DNA of 55,938 bases from an uncultured Oscillospiraceae bacterium (GTDB taxonomy: Bacteria; Bacillota; Clostridia; Oscillospirales; Ruminococcaceae): NCBI GenBank assembly GCA_934446455.1, contig CAKSEE010000015.1:1-55938 (forward strand), written 5' to 3'. The notes under the pieces are model-generated. The model was not told the origin of the DNA. It ran no database searches and worked only from the letters and a program-made list of their open reading frames with translations. Shown here one piece after another: positions 14,895-23,679 of the stretch. Both the position numbers and the translations under genes were made by a program. Within the stretch, counting starts at the first letter, position 1, and each line of letters opens with the position of its first letter.

Positions 14895-16667
14895 GTGTTC
14901 AGAGAAAACGAATACCGCACGCAGTACTGCAACGCGGTAACAGAAAGCGATATCGGCAAGAAGGTCCGCGCTGCGGGCTGGGTCGAGAATATCCGCGACC
15001 ACGGCGGTATAATGTTTATCGACCTGCGCGACCATTACGGCACGGTGCAGGTGGTATTCCACAACGAGGAGCTGCTTAAGGGCATACGCAAGGAAAGCGC
15101 CGTTTCCATAAGCGGCACGGTACTCAAACGCGACGAGTCCACCTATAACGACAAGATTGAAACGGGCACCGTTGAAATTGAGGCGGAGGAAGTGCGCATT
15201 CTCGGCAGAGTGACCGAGGATCTGCCGTTTGAGGTCGCAATCTCCAAGGAAACCAAGGAGGACCTGCGCCTTAAGTACCGCTACCTTGACCTGCGCAATA
15301 AGAAGGTTCACGATAACATCGTGTTCCGCTCAAAGGTTATTTCCTTCCTGCGCAATAAGATGAGCGACATGGGCTTCCTTGAGCTTCAGACGCCGATTCT
15401 GTCCACCTCGTCGCCCGAGGGCGCGCGCGACTACCTTATCCCCAGCAGAAAGCACCACGGCAAGTTCTACGCGCTTCCGCAGGCGCCGCAGATCTTTAAG
15501 CAGATCTACATGGTGTCGGGATTCGACAAGTATTTCCAGATAGCGCCCTGCTTCCGCGACGAGGACGCACGCGCCGACCGCTCTCCCGGCGAGTTTTACC
15601 AGCTCGACTTTGAGATGTCCTTTGCAACGCAGGAGGACGTTTTCGCGGTTGCCGAGGAGGTTCTGTACGAAACCTTTACAAAGTTCTCCGATAAGAAGGT
15701 AAGCCCTGCGCCGTTCAGACGCATTCCCTACGAGGAGGCTATGCTCACTTACGGCTCTGACAAGCCTGACCTGCGCAACCCGCTCGTTATCAAGGAGCTT
15801 TCAGACCTCTTTGTTGACAGCGATTTCAAGCCGTTCTGCAACAAGGTAGTCCGCGGTATCCGTGTGCCGAACATGGCAGGGCAGTCAAAGAGCTTCTTCA
15901 AGAACATGGAGGACTTCGCAACGAACGAAGTCGGTATGAAGGGCTTAGGCTACTTTAAGGTAGAGCAGGGCGAAAACGGCGGTTTCAAATACAACGGTCC
16001 TATCGACAAGTTCCTTGACGACGCACAGCGCGCCGAGCTTGCAAAGCGATGCGAGCTCGAGGTCGGCGATGTTCTCTACTTTATTGCCGACAGCAAGAAG
16101 AACGCCCCGAAGTTTGCGGGACAGATACGCAATGAGGTTGCAAAGCGCATGGGTCTTGTAGACGAGAGCCGCTTTGAGCTGTGTTTCATCGTTGACTTCC
16201 CGATGTACGAGCTTGACGAGGAAACGGGCAAGATAATCTTCACGCACAACCCGTTCTCAATGCCGCAGGGCGGTCTTGACGCGCTACTTAACAAAAACCC
16301 GCTCGACATTCTCGCGTACCAGTACGACATCGTATGCAACGGTGTAGAGCTATCCTCGGGCGCGGTAAGAAACCACGATCTCGACATCATGGTAAAGGCG
16401 TTTGAGATAGCAGGCTATACTGAGGATGACGTTGCTTCCAAGTTCGGTGCTCTCTACAACGCGTTCAAGTTCGGTGCACCGCCTCACGCAGGCATGGCGC
16501 CCGGCGTAGACCGCATGATAATGCTCCTTACGGGCGAGGAAAGCATTCGCGAGATCATTGCGTTCCCGCTTAACTCCAACGCGCAGGATCTGCTCCTGGG
16601 CGCGCCCACGGAGGTTACGGAGCAGCAGCTCCGCGAGGTTCACATCAAGGTAAGAAAGCAGATGTGA
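14895..16667 (+). CDS. aspS: Aspartyl-tRNA synthetase
   Basis: A bacterial-type class IIb synthetase that charges tRNA-Asp, 590 residues, the normal length. The order is an N-terminal OB-fold anticodon-binding domain (YRTQYCNAV, then VRAAGWVENIRDHGGIMFIDLRD split by a short linker), a catalytic core with motif 2 (FQIAPCFRDEDARADRSPGEFYQLDFE; only partly listed here), the bacterial GAD insertion around residues 290-420, and motif 3 near the C-terminus (APGVDRMIMLL). The GTG at 14895 is preferred because AAAGGA lies upstream; an in-frame GTG at 14871 has no ribosome-binding site. No T-box is seen in the 300-base leader, which instead holds two possible promoters and inverted repeats. Confidence 0.95.
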   Translation: MFRENEYRTQYCNAVTESDIGKKVRAAGWVENIRDHGGIMFIDLRDHYGTVQVVFHNEELLKGIRKESAVSISGTVLKRDESTYNDKIETGTVEIEAEEVRILGRVTEDLPFEVAISKETKEDLRLKYRYLDLRNKKVHDNIVFRSKVISFLRNKMSDMGFLELQTPILSTSSPEGARDYLIPSRKHHGKFYALPQAPQIFKQIYMVSGFDKYFQIAPCFRDEDARADRSPGEFYQLDFEMSFATQEDVFAVAEEVLYETFTKFSDKKVSPAPFRRIPYEEAMLTYGSDKPDLRNPLVIKELSDLFVDSDFKPFCNKVVRGIRVPNMAGQSKSFFKNMEDFATNEVGMKGLGYFKVEQGENGGFKYNGPIDKFLDDAQRAELAKRCELEVGDVLYFIADSKKNAPKFAGQIRNEVAKRMGLVDESRFELCFIVDFPMYELDEETGKIIFTHNPFSMPQGGLDALLNKNPLDILAYQYDIVCNGVELSSGAVRNHDLDIMVKAFEIAGYTEDDVASKFGALYNAFKFGAPPHAGMAPGVDRMIMLLTGEESIREIIAFPLNSNAQDLLLGAPTEVTEQQLREVHIKVRKQM

Positions 16668-16691
16668 GCTGCTATAATTGCATAAACAAGA

Positions 16692-16720
16692 CTCCCGCCG
16701 AAAGAACGGCGGGAGCTTTA
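16692..16720. terminator. Terminator after aspS
   Basis: CTCCCGCC (16692-16699) and GGCGGGAG (16708-16715) form an 8-bp stem followed by CTTTATTAT on the plus strand. It separates convergent genes; the minus-strand side has less of a T-run (TCTTGTTT). Confidence 0.85.
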
Positions 16721-16728
16721 TTATACGC

Positions 16729-17160
16729 TTACAGCCACTGGATAAAACCGGTTTTATCAGTGCGGTTGTAGCCTGCCTGCTCATAAAAGCGCAGCGTGCT
16801 TTCAAGCTTCGAACCTGTCATAAGCACAAGGCGGTAGCAGTTTTCGTTGATAGCGAGCTGCTTTGCGTAGTCAAGGCAAGCGCGCGCAAGCCCTCTTTTG
16901 CGATAGTTGGCGTGGGTCACCACGTTCTCTACCCACGCGTAGGGGCGGTGTCCGTGCGTCAGGTTCGGGACGATAAGGCAGGTGACGCTTGAAACGATTC
17001 TGCCGTCCTCCTCCGCTACGATTATATGATAATTCGGGTCGGAAATTATGCTTCCCCATACGCCGCGCGCCTTTTCAAAGGGCGGCACTTCCGTTTCGTG
17101 CAGGTGCAGGTAAAGCTCCATAAGCTGCTCGTAGTCAGCGCTTGTTATTTCGCGTATCAT
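16729..17160 (-). CDS. GNAT-family N-acetyltransferase
   Basis: A 143-residue acetyl-CoA-dependent transferase. The GNAT motif A is clear: the core strand VENVVTHANY followed by RKRGLARACLDYA, the R-x-x-G-x-A pyrophosphate loop of acetyl-CoA. The C-terminal FYEQAGYNRTDKTGF is typical of motif B. The start at 17160 is chosen because GGAGG lies 7 bases upstream; two earlier in-frame Met codons lack this. The substrate is not predictable. It is followed by the aspS-side terminator and lies downstream of mscL, from which it is separated by a hairpin. Confidence 0.85.
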   Translation of the reverse strand: MIREITSADYEQLMELYLHLHETEVPPFEKARGVWGSIISDPNYHIIVAEEDGRIVSSVTCLIVPNLTHGHRPYAWVENVVTHANYRKRGLARACLDYAKQLAINENCYRLVLMTGSKLESTLRFYEQAGYNRTDKTGFIQWL

Positions 17161-17171
17161 AAACTCCTCCA

Positions 17172-17200
17172 TAAAGCAAATCCCGCTCATAACGAGCGGG
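17172..17200 (-). terminator. Terminator of mscL
   Basis: On the minus strand CCCGCTC (17200-17194) pairs with GAGCGGG (17188-17182), followed by ATTTGCTTT. It lies right after the mscL stop, and the next gene's ribosome-binding site follows immediately. Confidence 0.7.
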
Positions 17201-17207
17201 GCTTTTA

Positions 17208-17642
17208 TTACTGCTTTTCTTCTTTATTTTCTGGGGCTTTTTCGCCCTTAAGCAGGTCGCGTATCTCGGTGAGAAGCTCCTCCTCCTTTGTGGGCTTGGG
17301 AGGCTCCGCGGGCTTTTCTTCTTCCTTTTTCTTGCCAAGCTCCATAAGCTTGTTCATACCCTTTACCAGCAGGAAAAGCACAAGCGCCATGATAAGGAAG
17401 TTCACCACAGCCGTAAGGAACGCGCCGTAATTGAACACAACGCCGTTAATCTCAAACTGACCGCCGATTACGATGCCCTCTTCGCTGCCGCCCGTAATAA
17501 GCTGAATAAGCGGGTTGATGAAGCTGTCGGTAAGAGCGTTTACTATGCTCTGGAACGCCGCGCCTATGATAACGCCGACTGCCATGCTCATTGCATTGCC
17601 CTTGATTGCAAACACCTTGAATTCCTCAAAAAACTTTTTCAT
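17208..17642 (-). CDS. mscL: Large-conductance mechanosensitive channel
   Basis: A 144-residue inner-membrane channel that opens under hypo-osmotic stress. It has the family layout: an amphipathic N-terminus (MKKFFEEFKVFAIKGNAM), TM1 (about residues 15-45, SMAVGVIIGAAFQSIVNAL), a short periplasmic loop, TM2 (about 70-97, FLTAVVNFLIMALVLFLLV) and a charged C-terminal helix (EEELLTEIRDLLKG). Length and motifs fit homopentameric MscL. The ATG has AGGAGC upstream, and a promoter of its own lies at 17694-17722. Confidence 0.95.
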   Translation of the reverse strand: MKKFFEEFKVFAIKGNAMSMAVGVIIGAAFQSIVNALTDSFINPLIQLITGGSEEGIVIGGQFEINGVVFNYGAFLTAVVNFLIMALVLFLLVKGMNKLMELGKKKEEEKPAEPPKPTKEEELLTEIRDLLKGEKAPENKEEKQ

Positions 17643-17693
17643 CTGTCCCTTGCTCCTTTTGTCTTTTTTGCGGAAGTCCGCACAACTAACGTT

Positions 17694-17722
17694 ATGATAT
17701 CACAAAAGTTTGCTTTTGTCAA
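17694..17722 (-). promoter_or_regulatory. Sigma-A promoter of mscL
   Basis: On the minus strand TTGACA (17722-17717), 17-base spacer, TATCAT (17699-17694). The -35 begins four bases after the uvrA stop codon. A small hairpin (GCGG-ACTT-CCGC) lies in the leader. Confidence 0.75.
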
Positions 17723-17726
17723 CTAT

Positions 17727-20546
17727 TCAAAGCAGTTTTTTTAGGTATTCGCCCGTATACGACTTTGCGCAGGCGGCTATCTGCTCAGGCGTTCCGCTTG
17801 CAACTACCGTGCCGCCCATGTCGCCGCCCTCCGGACCTATGTCTATGATATAGTCCGCCGTTTTTATTACGTCAAGGTTATGCTCTATTACAAGAACCGT
17901 GTTTCCGCCGTCCGTCAGCCTCTGGAGAATGTCTATCAGCCTGCGCACGTCCGCCGTGTGCAGACCTGTTGTAGGCTCGTCGAGAATGTATATCGTCTTA
18001 CCCGTGGAGCGCTTTGAAAGCTCCGTTGCGAGCTTTATTCGCTGCGCCTCGCCGCCCGACAGGGTAGTGGAGGACTGCCCTATCCTGATGTAGCCCAATC
18101 CCACTTCGTCAAGCGTTTTAAGCTTGTTGTAAATGCGCGGTATGTTCGCAAAGAACTCAACGCCCTCTGCGACCGTCATTTCAAGCACCTCGTAGATGTT
18201 TTTGCCCTTGTAGCGCACCTCGAGCGTTTCGCGGTTGTAGCGGTGACCCTTGCATACCTCGCACGGCACGTAGATGTCGGGCAGGAAGTGCATTTCTATT
18301 TTGAGAATGCCGTCGCCCTCGCACGCCTCGCAGCGCCCGCCCTTTGTGTTAAAGGAGAACCTCCCTGCGGTGTAGCCGCGCAGCTTTGCGTCATTAGTCT
18401 GCGCAAAAAGGTCGCGTATCTCGGTAAACAGCCCCGTATATGTCGCAGGATTGGAGCGCGGCGTTCTGCCTATAGGCGACTGGTCTATCATGATAACCTT
18501 GTCAAGATGTTCCACGCCCTGCATATCAAGGAACTTGCCCGGGCGCGTTCTCGCGCGGTTGAGCTTTGCAACAAGATGCTTGTAGATTATCTCGTTTACA
18601 AGCGAGCTTTTGCCGCTCCCCGAAACGCCCGTTACACAGGTGAACACGCCAAGCGGGATATCTACGTTGATGTTCTTAAGGTTGTTTTCCTGCGCGCCGA
18701 TTACCCTGAGCCTTTTTTCGGTGGTAGGTCTGCGGCTTTCGGGCACGGGTATCTTCAGCTTGCCGCTCAGATACTGTCCCGTAATGGATTCCTTGCATTT
18801 GAGTATACCCTTGACGTCGCCGCTGTAAATGACCCTGCCGCCGTTTACGCCCGCTTCGGGTCCTATATCCACGATGTAGTCCGCGGCGCGCATAGTGTCC
18901 TCGTCATGCTCTACGACTATAAGAGTGTTGCCGAGGTCGCGCAGGCGCTTAAGCGTCGCTATAAGCTTGTCGTTGTCGCGTTGGTGAAGCCCTATGCTGG
19001 GCTCGTCGAGAATGTAAAGCACGCCCACAAGCGAGCTTCCTATCTGCGTTGCAAGGCGAATGCGCTGGCTCTCACCGCCGGACAGCGTTCCCGCCGAGCG
19101 GGAGAGCGTGAGATACTCAAGCCCCACGCTCCGCAGAAAACCGAGCCGCGACTTTATCTCCTTGAGTATCTGCCCTGCAATAAGCGCGTCGCGGTCGGAA
19201 AGCTCAAGCTTCTCCACAAAGTCAAGCGCGCCTGCGACCGACATTTTGCAGAAGTCGCTGATGTTCAGCCCGCCGACAGTCACCGAAAGCGCCGCAGGGT
19301 TAAGGCGCTCGCCGTGGCACTCGGGACATTCAACGTCGCTCATGTAGTCCTCAATCATATCGCGCGAATACTGGCTGTTGGTTTCCTTGTAGCGGCGTTC
19401 AAGGTTGCAGGCTATGCCCTCAAAATCCGTGTAGAACTGCCCGCCGCCCTGACTGCGCGGGCGCTTTATCAGCAGCTTTTCGCCCTTTGTGCCGTAAAGT
19501 ATCTCGTCTACCGCCTTGTCGGAAATCTCGCTTATGGGCCGGTCAACGCTGAACGAGTGCTTTTCCGCAAGCGCGTCAAGGTACATTGCAGCGTACGTTC
19601 CCTCAGCATAGTTCCAGCCCGTGGCTTTAATGCCGCCCTCTTTTATTGAGAGCGCGGGATTTGGTATAAGCAGGGCAGGGTCTATCCTGCGATAAACGCC
19701 AAGACCTGTACACTTCGGACACGCACCGAACGGGTTGTTGAACGAGAACATACGCGGCACTAGCTCCTCAATGCTCACACCGTGTTCGGGGCAGGCGTAG
19801 CTCTGCGAGAAGTGCAGCTCCTCGCCGTCTATTATGTCGATGTAAACAAGCCCGCCGGTAAGGCTGCCCGCCGTTTCAATGCTGTCCGTAAGGCGGCTCT
19901 TAATCCCGTCCTTAAGCACAAGGCGGTCAACTATAATCTCAATATTGTGCTTCTTGTTCTTCTCAAGCGCTATCTTTTCTGAAAGGTCGTATGTCAGCCC
20001 GTCAACGCGCACGCGCGAAAAGCCCGATTTGCGCGCCGCTTCAAATTCCTTCTGATGTTCGCCCTTTCTGCCCCTCACAACGGGCGCAAGTACCTGAAAC
20101 TTTGTCTTTTCGGGAAGCTCCATAACCTTGTCAACTATCTCGTCAACGGTCTGCTGCTTTATCTCCCTGCCGCACACAGGGCAGTGCGGAACGCCTATGC
20201 GCGCGTACATAAGGCGCAGGTAGTCGTATATTTCCGTTACCGTACCCACAGTTGAACGCGGGTTCTTCGAGGTCGTTTTCTGGTCTATGGAGATAGCGGG
20301 GGAGAGTCCCTCAATGCTGTCCACATCGGGCTTTTCCATCTGTCCGAGAAACATTCTTGCGTACGAGGACAGGCTCTCCATATAGCGCCGCTGCCCGTCC
20401 GCAAAAATCGTGTCGAACGCGAGGGAGCTCTTGCCGCTGCCCGAAAGCCCTGTCATTACGATAAGGCTGTCGCGCGGCAGCTCTACGTCTATGTTTTTGA
20501 GGTTATGCTCGCGCGCGCCCTTAATGATTATCTTATCGTTTGCCAC
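17727..20546 (-). CDS. uvrA: Excinuclease ABC subunit A
   Basis: The damage-recognition ATPase of nucleotide excision repair, 939 residues. It has two ABC-type ATPase halves: Walker [10 protein letters not shown] at residues 33-41 and GVSGSGKSS in the second half, signatures [12 protein letters not shown] and [12 protein letters not shown], and Walker [11 protein letters not shown] and [10 protein letters not shown]. Zinc-binding CxxC pairs are present (CPVC, CPKC, CEAC, CEVC). The start is a GTG at 20546 with GAAAGGAAC upstream. It lies 19 bases after uvrB and is almost certainly co-transcribed with it, so the palindromic operators at the uvrB promoter should control both. Confidence 0.97.
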   Translation of the reverse strand: MANDKIIIKGAREHNLKNIDVELPRDSLIVMTGLSGSGKSSLAFDTIFADGQRRYMESLSSYARMFLGQMEKPDVDSIEGLSPAISIDQKTTSKNPRSTVGTVTEIYDYLRLMYARIGVPHCPVCGREIKQQTVDEIVDKVMELPEKTKFQVLAPVVRGRKGEHQKEFEAARKSGFSRVRVDGLTYDLSEKIALEKNKKHNIEIIVDRLVLKDGIKSRLTDSIETAGSLTGGLVYIDIIDGEELHFSQSYACPEHGVSIEELVPRMFSFNNPFGACPKCTGLGVYRRIDPALLIPNPALSIKEGGIKATGWNYAEGTYAAMYLDALAEKHSFSVDRPISEISDKAVDEILYGTKGEKLLIKRPRSQGGGQFYTDFEGIACNLERRYKETNSQYSRDMIEDYMSDVECPECHGERLNPAALSVTVGGLNISDFCKMSVAGALDFVEKLELSDRDALIAGQILKEIKSRLGFLRSVGLEYLTLSRSAGTLSGGESQRIRLATQIGSSLVGVLYILDEPSIGLHQRDNDKLIATLKRLRDLGNTLIVVEHDEDTMRAADYIVDIGPEAGVNGGRVIYSGDVKGILKCKESITGQYLSGKLKIPVPESRRPTTEKRLRVIGAQENNLKNINVDIPLGVFTCVTGVSGSGKSSLVNEIIYKHLVAKLNRARTRPGKFLDMQGVEHLDKVIMIDQSPIGRTPRSNPATYTGLFTEIRDLFAQTNDAKLRGYTAGRFSFNTKGGRCEACEGDGILKIEMHFLPDIYVPCEVCKGHRYNRETLEVRYKGKNIYEVLEMTVAEGVEFFANIPRIYNKLKTLDEVGLGYIRIGQSSTTLSGGEAQRIKLATELSKRSTGKTIYILDEPTTGLHTADVRRLIDILQRLTDGGNTVLVIEHNLDVIKTADYIIDIGPEGGDMGGTVVASGTPEQIAACAKSYTGEYLKKLL

Positions 20547-20565
20547 TTTCTCTGTTCCTTTCTGT

Positions 20566-22533
20566 TCAGCCCTGAAGTTCCTTTATCTTGTCGCGCAGGT
20601 AAGCTGCGTGTTCAAAGTCGAGCATTTTCGCCGCGCGCTTCATCTCTGCGGTGTACTGCGCCACGAGCTTTTCGCGCTCCGCGCGCGGCAGCCACTTGGC
20701 AGACTTCTTTGAGCGCTTGTCAGCAGGCTTCTTGCTTATCTCAAGGACGTCGCGTATCTCCTTTATTATCGTTTTAGGCACGATACCGTGTTCCTCGTTG
20801 TATTTCATCTGTATCTGGCGGCGGCGCAGCGTTTCGGTTATCGCGCGCTCCATGGATTCCGTCACGCTGTCCGCGTACATTATTACCGTACCCTCGGCGT
20901 TGCGCGCGGCTCTGCCTATGGTCTGCACAAGCGACGTTTCGCTGCGCAGGAAGCCTTCCTTGTCTGCGTCAAGTATCGCCACAAGCGACACCTCGGGGAT
21001 ATCAAGCCCCTCGCGCAGCAGGTTAATGCCCACAAGCACGTCAAACTCGCCCGCGCGCAGGTCGCGAATTATCTCCATGCGCTCCATCGTATCTATATCG
21101 TGGTGCATATAACGCACCTTTATTCCTGTTTTTTCAAGGTAGCTTGTAAGATCCTCAGCCATTTTCTTGGTGAGTGTAGTCACAAGCACACGCTGTTTTT
21201 TCGCTGTGCGGGTGTTAATCTCGGAGATAAGGTCCTCTATCTGTCCTTCGGTAGGCTTTACGACTATTTCGGGGTCGAGAAGCCCTGTAGGACGTATTAC
21301 CTGCTCTACTATCTGCGTGGAATGCTCGCGCTCGAAATCGCCCGGCGTCGCTGAAACGAATATCGCCTGGTTCACTTTATCGTAAAATTCATCAAAGTTC
21401 AGCGGGCGGTTGTCGTACGCGCAGGGCAGGCGAAAGCCGTAGTCCACGAGATTCTTTTTGCGGGCGAGGTCGCCGCCGTACATTCCGCGAACCTGCGGAA
21501 GCGTAACGTGGCTCTCGTCCACCATAAGCAAAAAGTCCTCGGGGAAGTGGTCGATAAGCGTAATCGGGGTGCTTCCCGCAGGGCGGCGGGCAAGAACGCG
21601 CGAGTAATTTTCTATGCCCTTGCAGGTGCCTATCTCCGCAAGCATTTCCATGTCGTAGCGCGTGCGCTGCTCAATTCGCTGCGCTTCTATAAGCTTGTTG
21701 TTGTCCTTAAAGAACTTTATTCGCTCGTCAAGCTCCTGCGAAATCTCCTCAAGGGCGTCGTTCATCTTATCCCTGCCTATCACATAATGAGTAGCGGGGA
21801 ATATCATGCAGTGCAGCAGGCTGTTCTTCACATTGCCGGTTACCACCTCAAACTCGCTTATGCGGTCTATCTCGTCGCCGAAGAACTCGACTCTCACGGC
21901 GGTTTCGTTCGGTCCTCCCGCAGGGAAAATCTCAAGCGTATCGCCGCGCACGCGGAACTTGTTGCGCGAGAAGCTGAGCTCGTTGCGCTCGTACTGCATT
22001 TCAATGAGTTTTTTCATCACGTCGTCGCGCGAAACCTCCTGCCCCTGCCTTAAAGAGAGGGTGTTTGAGCGGTAGTCCTCAGGGCTGCCCAGCGAGTATA
22101 TGCATGACACCGAGGACACGATTATAACGTCCCTGCGCTCTGCAAGCGCCGCCGTTGCCGAGTGCCGCAGACGGTCTATCTCATCGTTTATGGAGCTGTC
22201 CTTTTCGATATACGCGTCGGTCGAGGGAATGTACGCCTCAGGCTGATAGTAGTCGTAGTAGCTGACGAAAAACTCCACCGCGTTGTTCGGGAAGAACTCT
22301 CGGAATTCCGCGCAGAGCTGTGCGGCGAGCGTTTTGTTGTGCGCAAGTACAAGCGTGGGCTTGTTTACGTTGGCAATAATGTTCGCCATTGTAAAGGTCT
22401 TGCCCGAGCCCGTAACGCCGAGCAGCGTCTGCTCCTTGTCGCCGCGCAGTACGCCCTCTGAAAGCGCTGCGATTGCCTCGGGCTGGTCACCCGTGGGCTT
22501 GTACTGAGAGTGAAGCTCAAATTTCTTGTCCAT
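20566..22533 (-). CDS. uvrB: Excinuclease ABC subunit B
   Basis: The helicase-like subunit that receives damaged DNA from UvrA and recruits UvrC. The product has 655 residues. It starts [21 protein letters not shown], has Walker A GVTGSGKT, the beta-hairpin region [12 protein letters not shown], helicase motif [10 protein letters not shown], motif [11 protein letters not shown] and a C-terminal UVR domain ([18 protein letters not shown]). The start at 22533 is chosen for the AAAGGAG upstream and homology; in-frame Met codons further upstream lie in the promoter leader. Two copies of the palindrome TGAACGTTCA in the promoter suggest damage-inducible repression. Confidence 0.97.
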   Translation of the reverse strand: MDKKFELHSQYKPTGDQPEAIAALSEGVLRGDKEQTLLGVTGSGKTFTMANIIANVNKPTLVLAHNKTLAAQLCAEFREFFPNNAVEFFVSYYDYYQPEAYIPSTDAYIEKDSSINDEIDRLRHSATAALAERRDVIIVSSVSCIYSLGSPEDYRSNTLSLRQGQEVSRDDVMKKLIEMQYERNELSFSRNKFRVRGDTLEIFPAGGPNETAVRVEFFGDEIDRISEFEVVTGNVKNSLLHCMIFPATHYVIGRDKMNDALEEISQELDERIKFFKDNNKLIEAQRIEQRTRYDMEMLAEIGTCKGIENYSRVLARRPAGSTPITLIDHFPEDFLLMVDESHVTLPQVRGMYGGDLARKKNLVDYGFRLPCAYDNRPLNFDEFYDKVNQAIFVSATPGDFEREHSTQIVEQVIRPTGLLDPEIVVKPTEGQIEDLISEINTRTAKKQRVLVTTLTKKMAEDLTSYLEKTGIKVRYMHHDIDTMERMEIIRDLRAGEFDVLVGINLLREGLDIPEVSLVAILDADKEGFLRSETSLVQTIGRAARNAEGTVIMYADSVTESMERAITETLRRRQIQMKYNEEHGIVPKTIIKEIRDVLEISKKPADKRSKKSAKWLPRAEREKLVAQYTAEMKRAAKMLDFEHAAYLRDKIKELQG

Positions 22534-22574
22534 AGCTCTCCTTTTATACATCGTGTTCATTTGAAAACGACAAA

Positions 22575-22620
22575 TGAACGTTCACCAGTATATTATACTC
22601 GTGAACGTTCATTTTGTCAA
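22575..22620 (-). promoter_or_regulatory. uvrBA promoter with two TGAACGTTCA palindromes
   Basis: On the minus strand TTGACA (22620-22615), 17-base spacer, TATAAT (22597-22592). One perfect 10-bp palindrome (22602-22611) fills the spacer and an identical copy (22575-22584) covers the likely start of transcription; centres are 27 bp apart. The whole 46-bp block is itself nearly symmetric. Position implies repression, most simply by LexA, although the usual Gram-positive box is GAAC-N4-GTTC, not GAACGTTC. Confidence 0.8.
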
Positions 22621-22656
22621 CCCCTGTTGCAGTACATAAAAAAATAATACAGCTGT

Positions 22657-23349
22657 CTAAATCCACAAATCGGGCAGAAGCCTTGCCGCCCGCATAGAAT
22701 AGCTGCCTTCCTCGTTTACTATGATGTGGTCGATCATATTTATGCCTATTGAGGACAGAGAAGCGGCAATGCGCCTTGTAGAAGCAACGTCCGCCGAAGA
22801 AGCCAGCAGCACTCCGCGCGGGTGGCAATGCGTCATTATGATGTTGCTGCACTGCGTTTTGATAGCGCGCAGCACAATATACCGCAGATCAAGCTCTACA
22901 GAGCCTGTGTCGCCGCGCGATATGCAGGATTCGCCTATCAGATTGAGCGACTTGTCCAGAAAGACGATATGCGCCTCCTCAACGTCAGCGCCGCGCAGAA
23001 GCTCAAAGCAATAGCTGCGGGCGCGCTCGGTTGAGTCCAGCTTGATTCCGCTCATATCCGTCCTGCCGCAGCGGCGCGAAAAGTCCTTAAGAAAGCAGAT
23101 GAGTCCCGCTGCGGTAGGTCCTACGTCGTCTACCTCGCAAAGCGCATCGTAGTCGGCGTGCATTACTTCCTCAAGCGAACCGAAGCACTCTATGAGTCTG
23201 TGCGCGATGTCGTTGGTGTTGCGGCGGGTGTAAGCCGAAAACAAGAATATTTCAAGCAGTTCGTGGTCCTCAAAGCTGTCTATCCCATGTTCAAGGTAAC
23301 GCTTAAGCATACGCTGCCTGTGTCCCTTGTGAATGCTTTCCTCTGCCAT
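22657..23349 (-). CDS. RadC-like JAB/MPN-domain protein
   Basis: A 230-residue member of the RadC family. The N-terminus (MAEESIHKGHRQRMLKRY) and helix-hairpin-helix region (residues about 60-80, CEVDDVGPTAAGL) are followed by an MPN/JAMM metalloprotease-like domain with the zinc motif H-x-H-P-x-G...S-x-x-D, read here as THCHPRGVLLASSADV. The spacing to the Asp matches the family. The start at 23349 has GGAG eight bases upstream; an earlier in-frame start would lie within the leader hairpin. Despite the name, a role of RadC in DNA repair is not established; family members occur both in core genomes and on mobile elements. It lies just upstream of uvrBA on the same strand but each has its own promoter. 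Confidence 0.85.
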   Translation of the reverse strand: MAEESIHKGHRQRMLKRYLEHGIDSFEDHELLEIFLFSAYTRRNTNDIAHRLIECFGSLEEVMHADYDALCEVDDVGPTAAGLICFLKDFSRRCGRTDMSGIKLDSTERARSYCFELLRGADVEEAHIVFLDKSLNLIGESCISRGDTGSVELDLRYIVLRAIKTQCSNIIMTHCHPRGVLLASSADVASTRRIAASLSSIGINMIDHIIVNEEGSYSMRAARLLPDLWI

Positions 23350-23403
23350 GTTACCAACTCCGATCGCAATATTTCTGCGGAAATACCGCAGGCTCACTCT
23401 TTA

Positions 23404-23433
23404 ATTATATTGCATTTCAGGTCCATTTGTCAA
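23404..23433 (-). promoter_or_regulatory. Sigma-A promoter of the RadC-like gene
   Basis: On the minus strand TTGACA (23433-23428), 18-base spacer, TATAAT (23409-23404). A leader hairpin CTGCGG-TATTT-CCGCAG follows. Confidence 0.8.
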
Positions 23434-23441
23434 GCGCTCGG

Positions 23442-23470
23442 AAAAAAACACCGCCTTATGCGGGCGGTGT
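23442..23470 (-). terminator. Strong terminator downstream of cls and the structured region
   Basis: On the minus strand ACACCGCC (23470-23463) pairs perfectly with GGCGGTGT (23455-23448) and is followed by seven T residues. Confidence 0.9.
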
Positions 23471-23474
23471 CAGA

Positions 23475-23660
23475 CTGTCGATAAAAGCACATCTGCACGC
23501 GTAAGCTTAGTTGCGCGGCGTCCATGCCGCGCTTTGGCTTACGCTTCGCAGCATTCTGCTGCCCCTGTTAACATTATTCGGCAGGCACTAAGCCTAGCCG
23601 GAATGCCGTTTCCCAGCAGCTGCACCTTTCCCGCCGGTCCGGTGCGATTCTTTTTACTAG
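23475..23660 (-). ncRNA. Candidate structured noncoding RNA between cls and radC
   Basis: This stretch has no plausible ORF but dense complementarity. Stems include 23499-23506 with 23537-23544 (GCGTAAGC/GCTTACGC), nested 23513-23519 with 23526-23532 (GCGCGGC/GCCGCGC), 23548-23552 with 23558-23562 (GCAGC/GCTGC), 23577-23586 with 23592-23603, and 23622-23626 with 23641-23645 (GCACC/GGTGC). Additional long-range pairing is possible between 23504-23510 and 23587-23593. On the minus strand it ends at the strong terminator at 23442-23470; on the plus strand the last hairpin is followed by GATTCTTTTT, so direction is not certain. No independent promoter is evident. I do not recognise it confidently; raiA RNA and 6S RNA are classes to test. 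Confidence 0.5.
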
Positions 23661-23679
23661 CCGAAATTGCCTTTGCTCG

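Noticed and set aside
18243..19649. Long open frame (468 codons) on the plus strand
   Set aside because: It lies antisense within uvrA, has no ribosome-binding site, and has the Arg/Ala/Val-rich composition of a shadow frame in GC-rich coding DNA.
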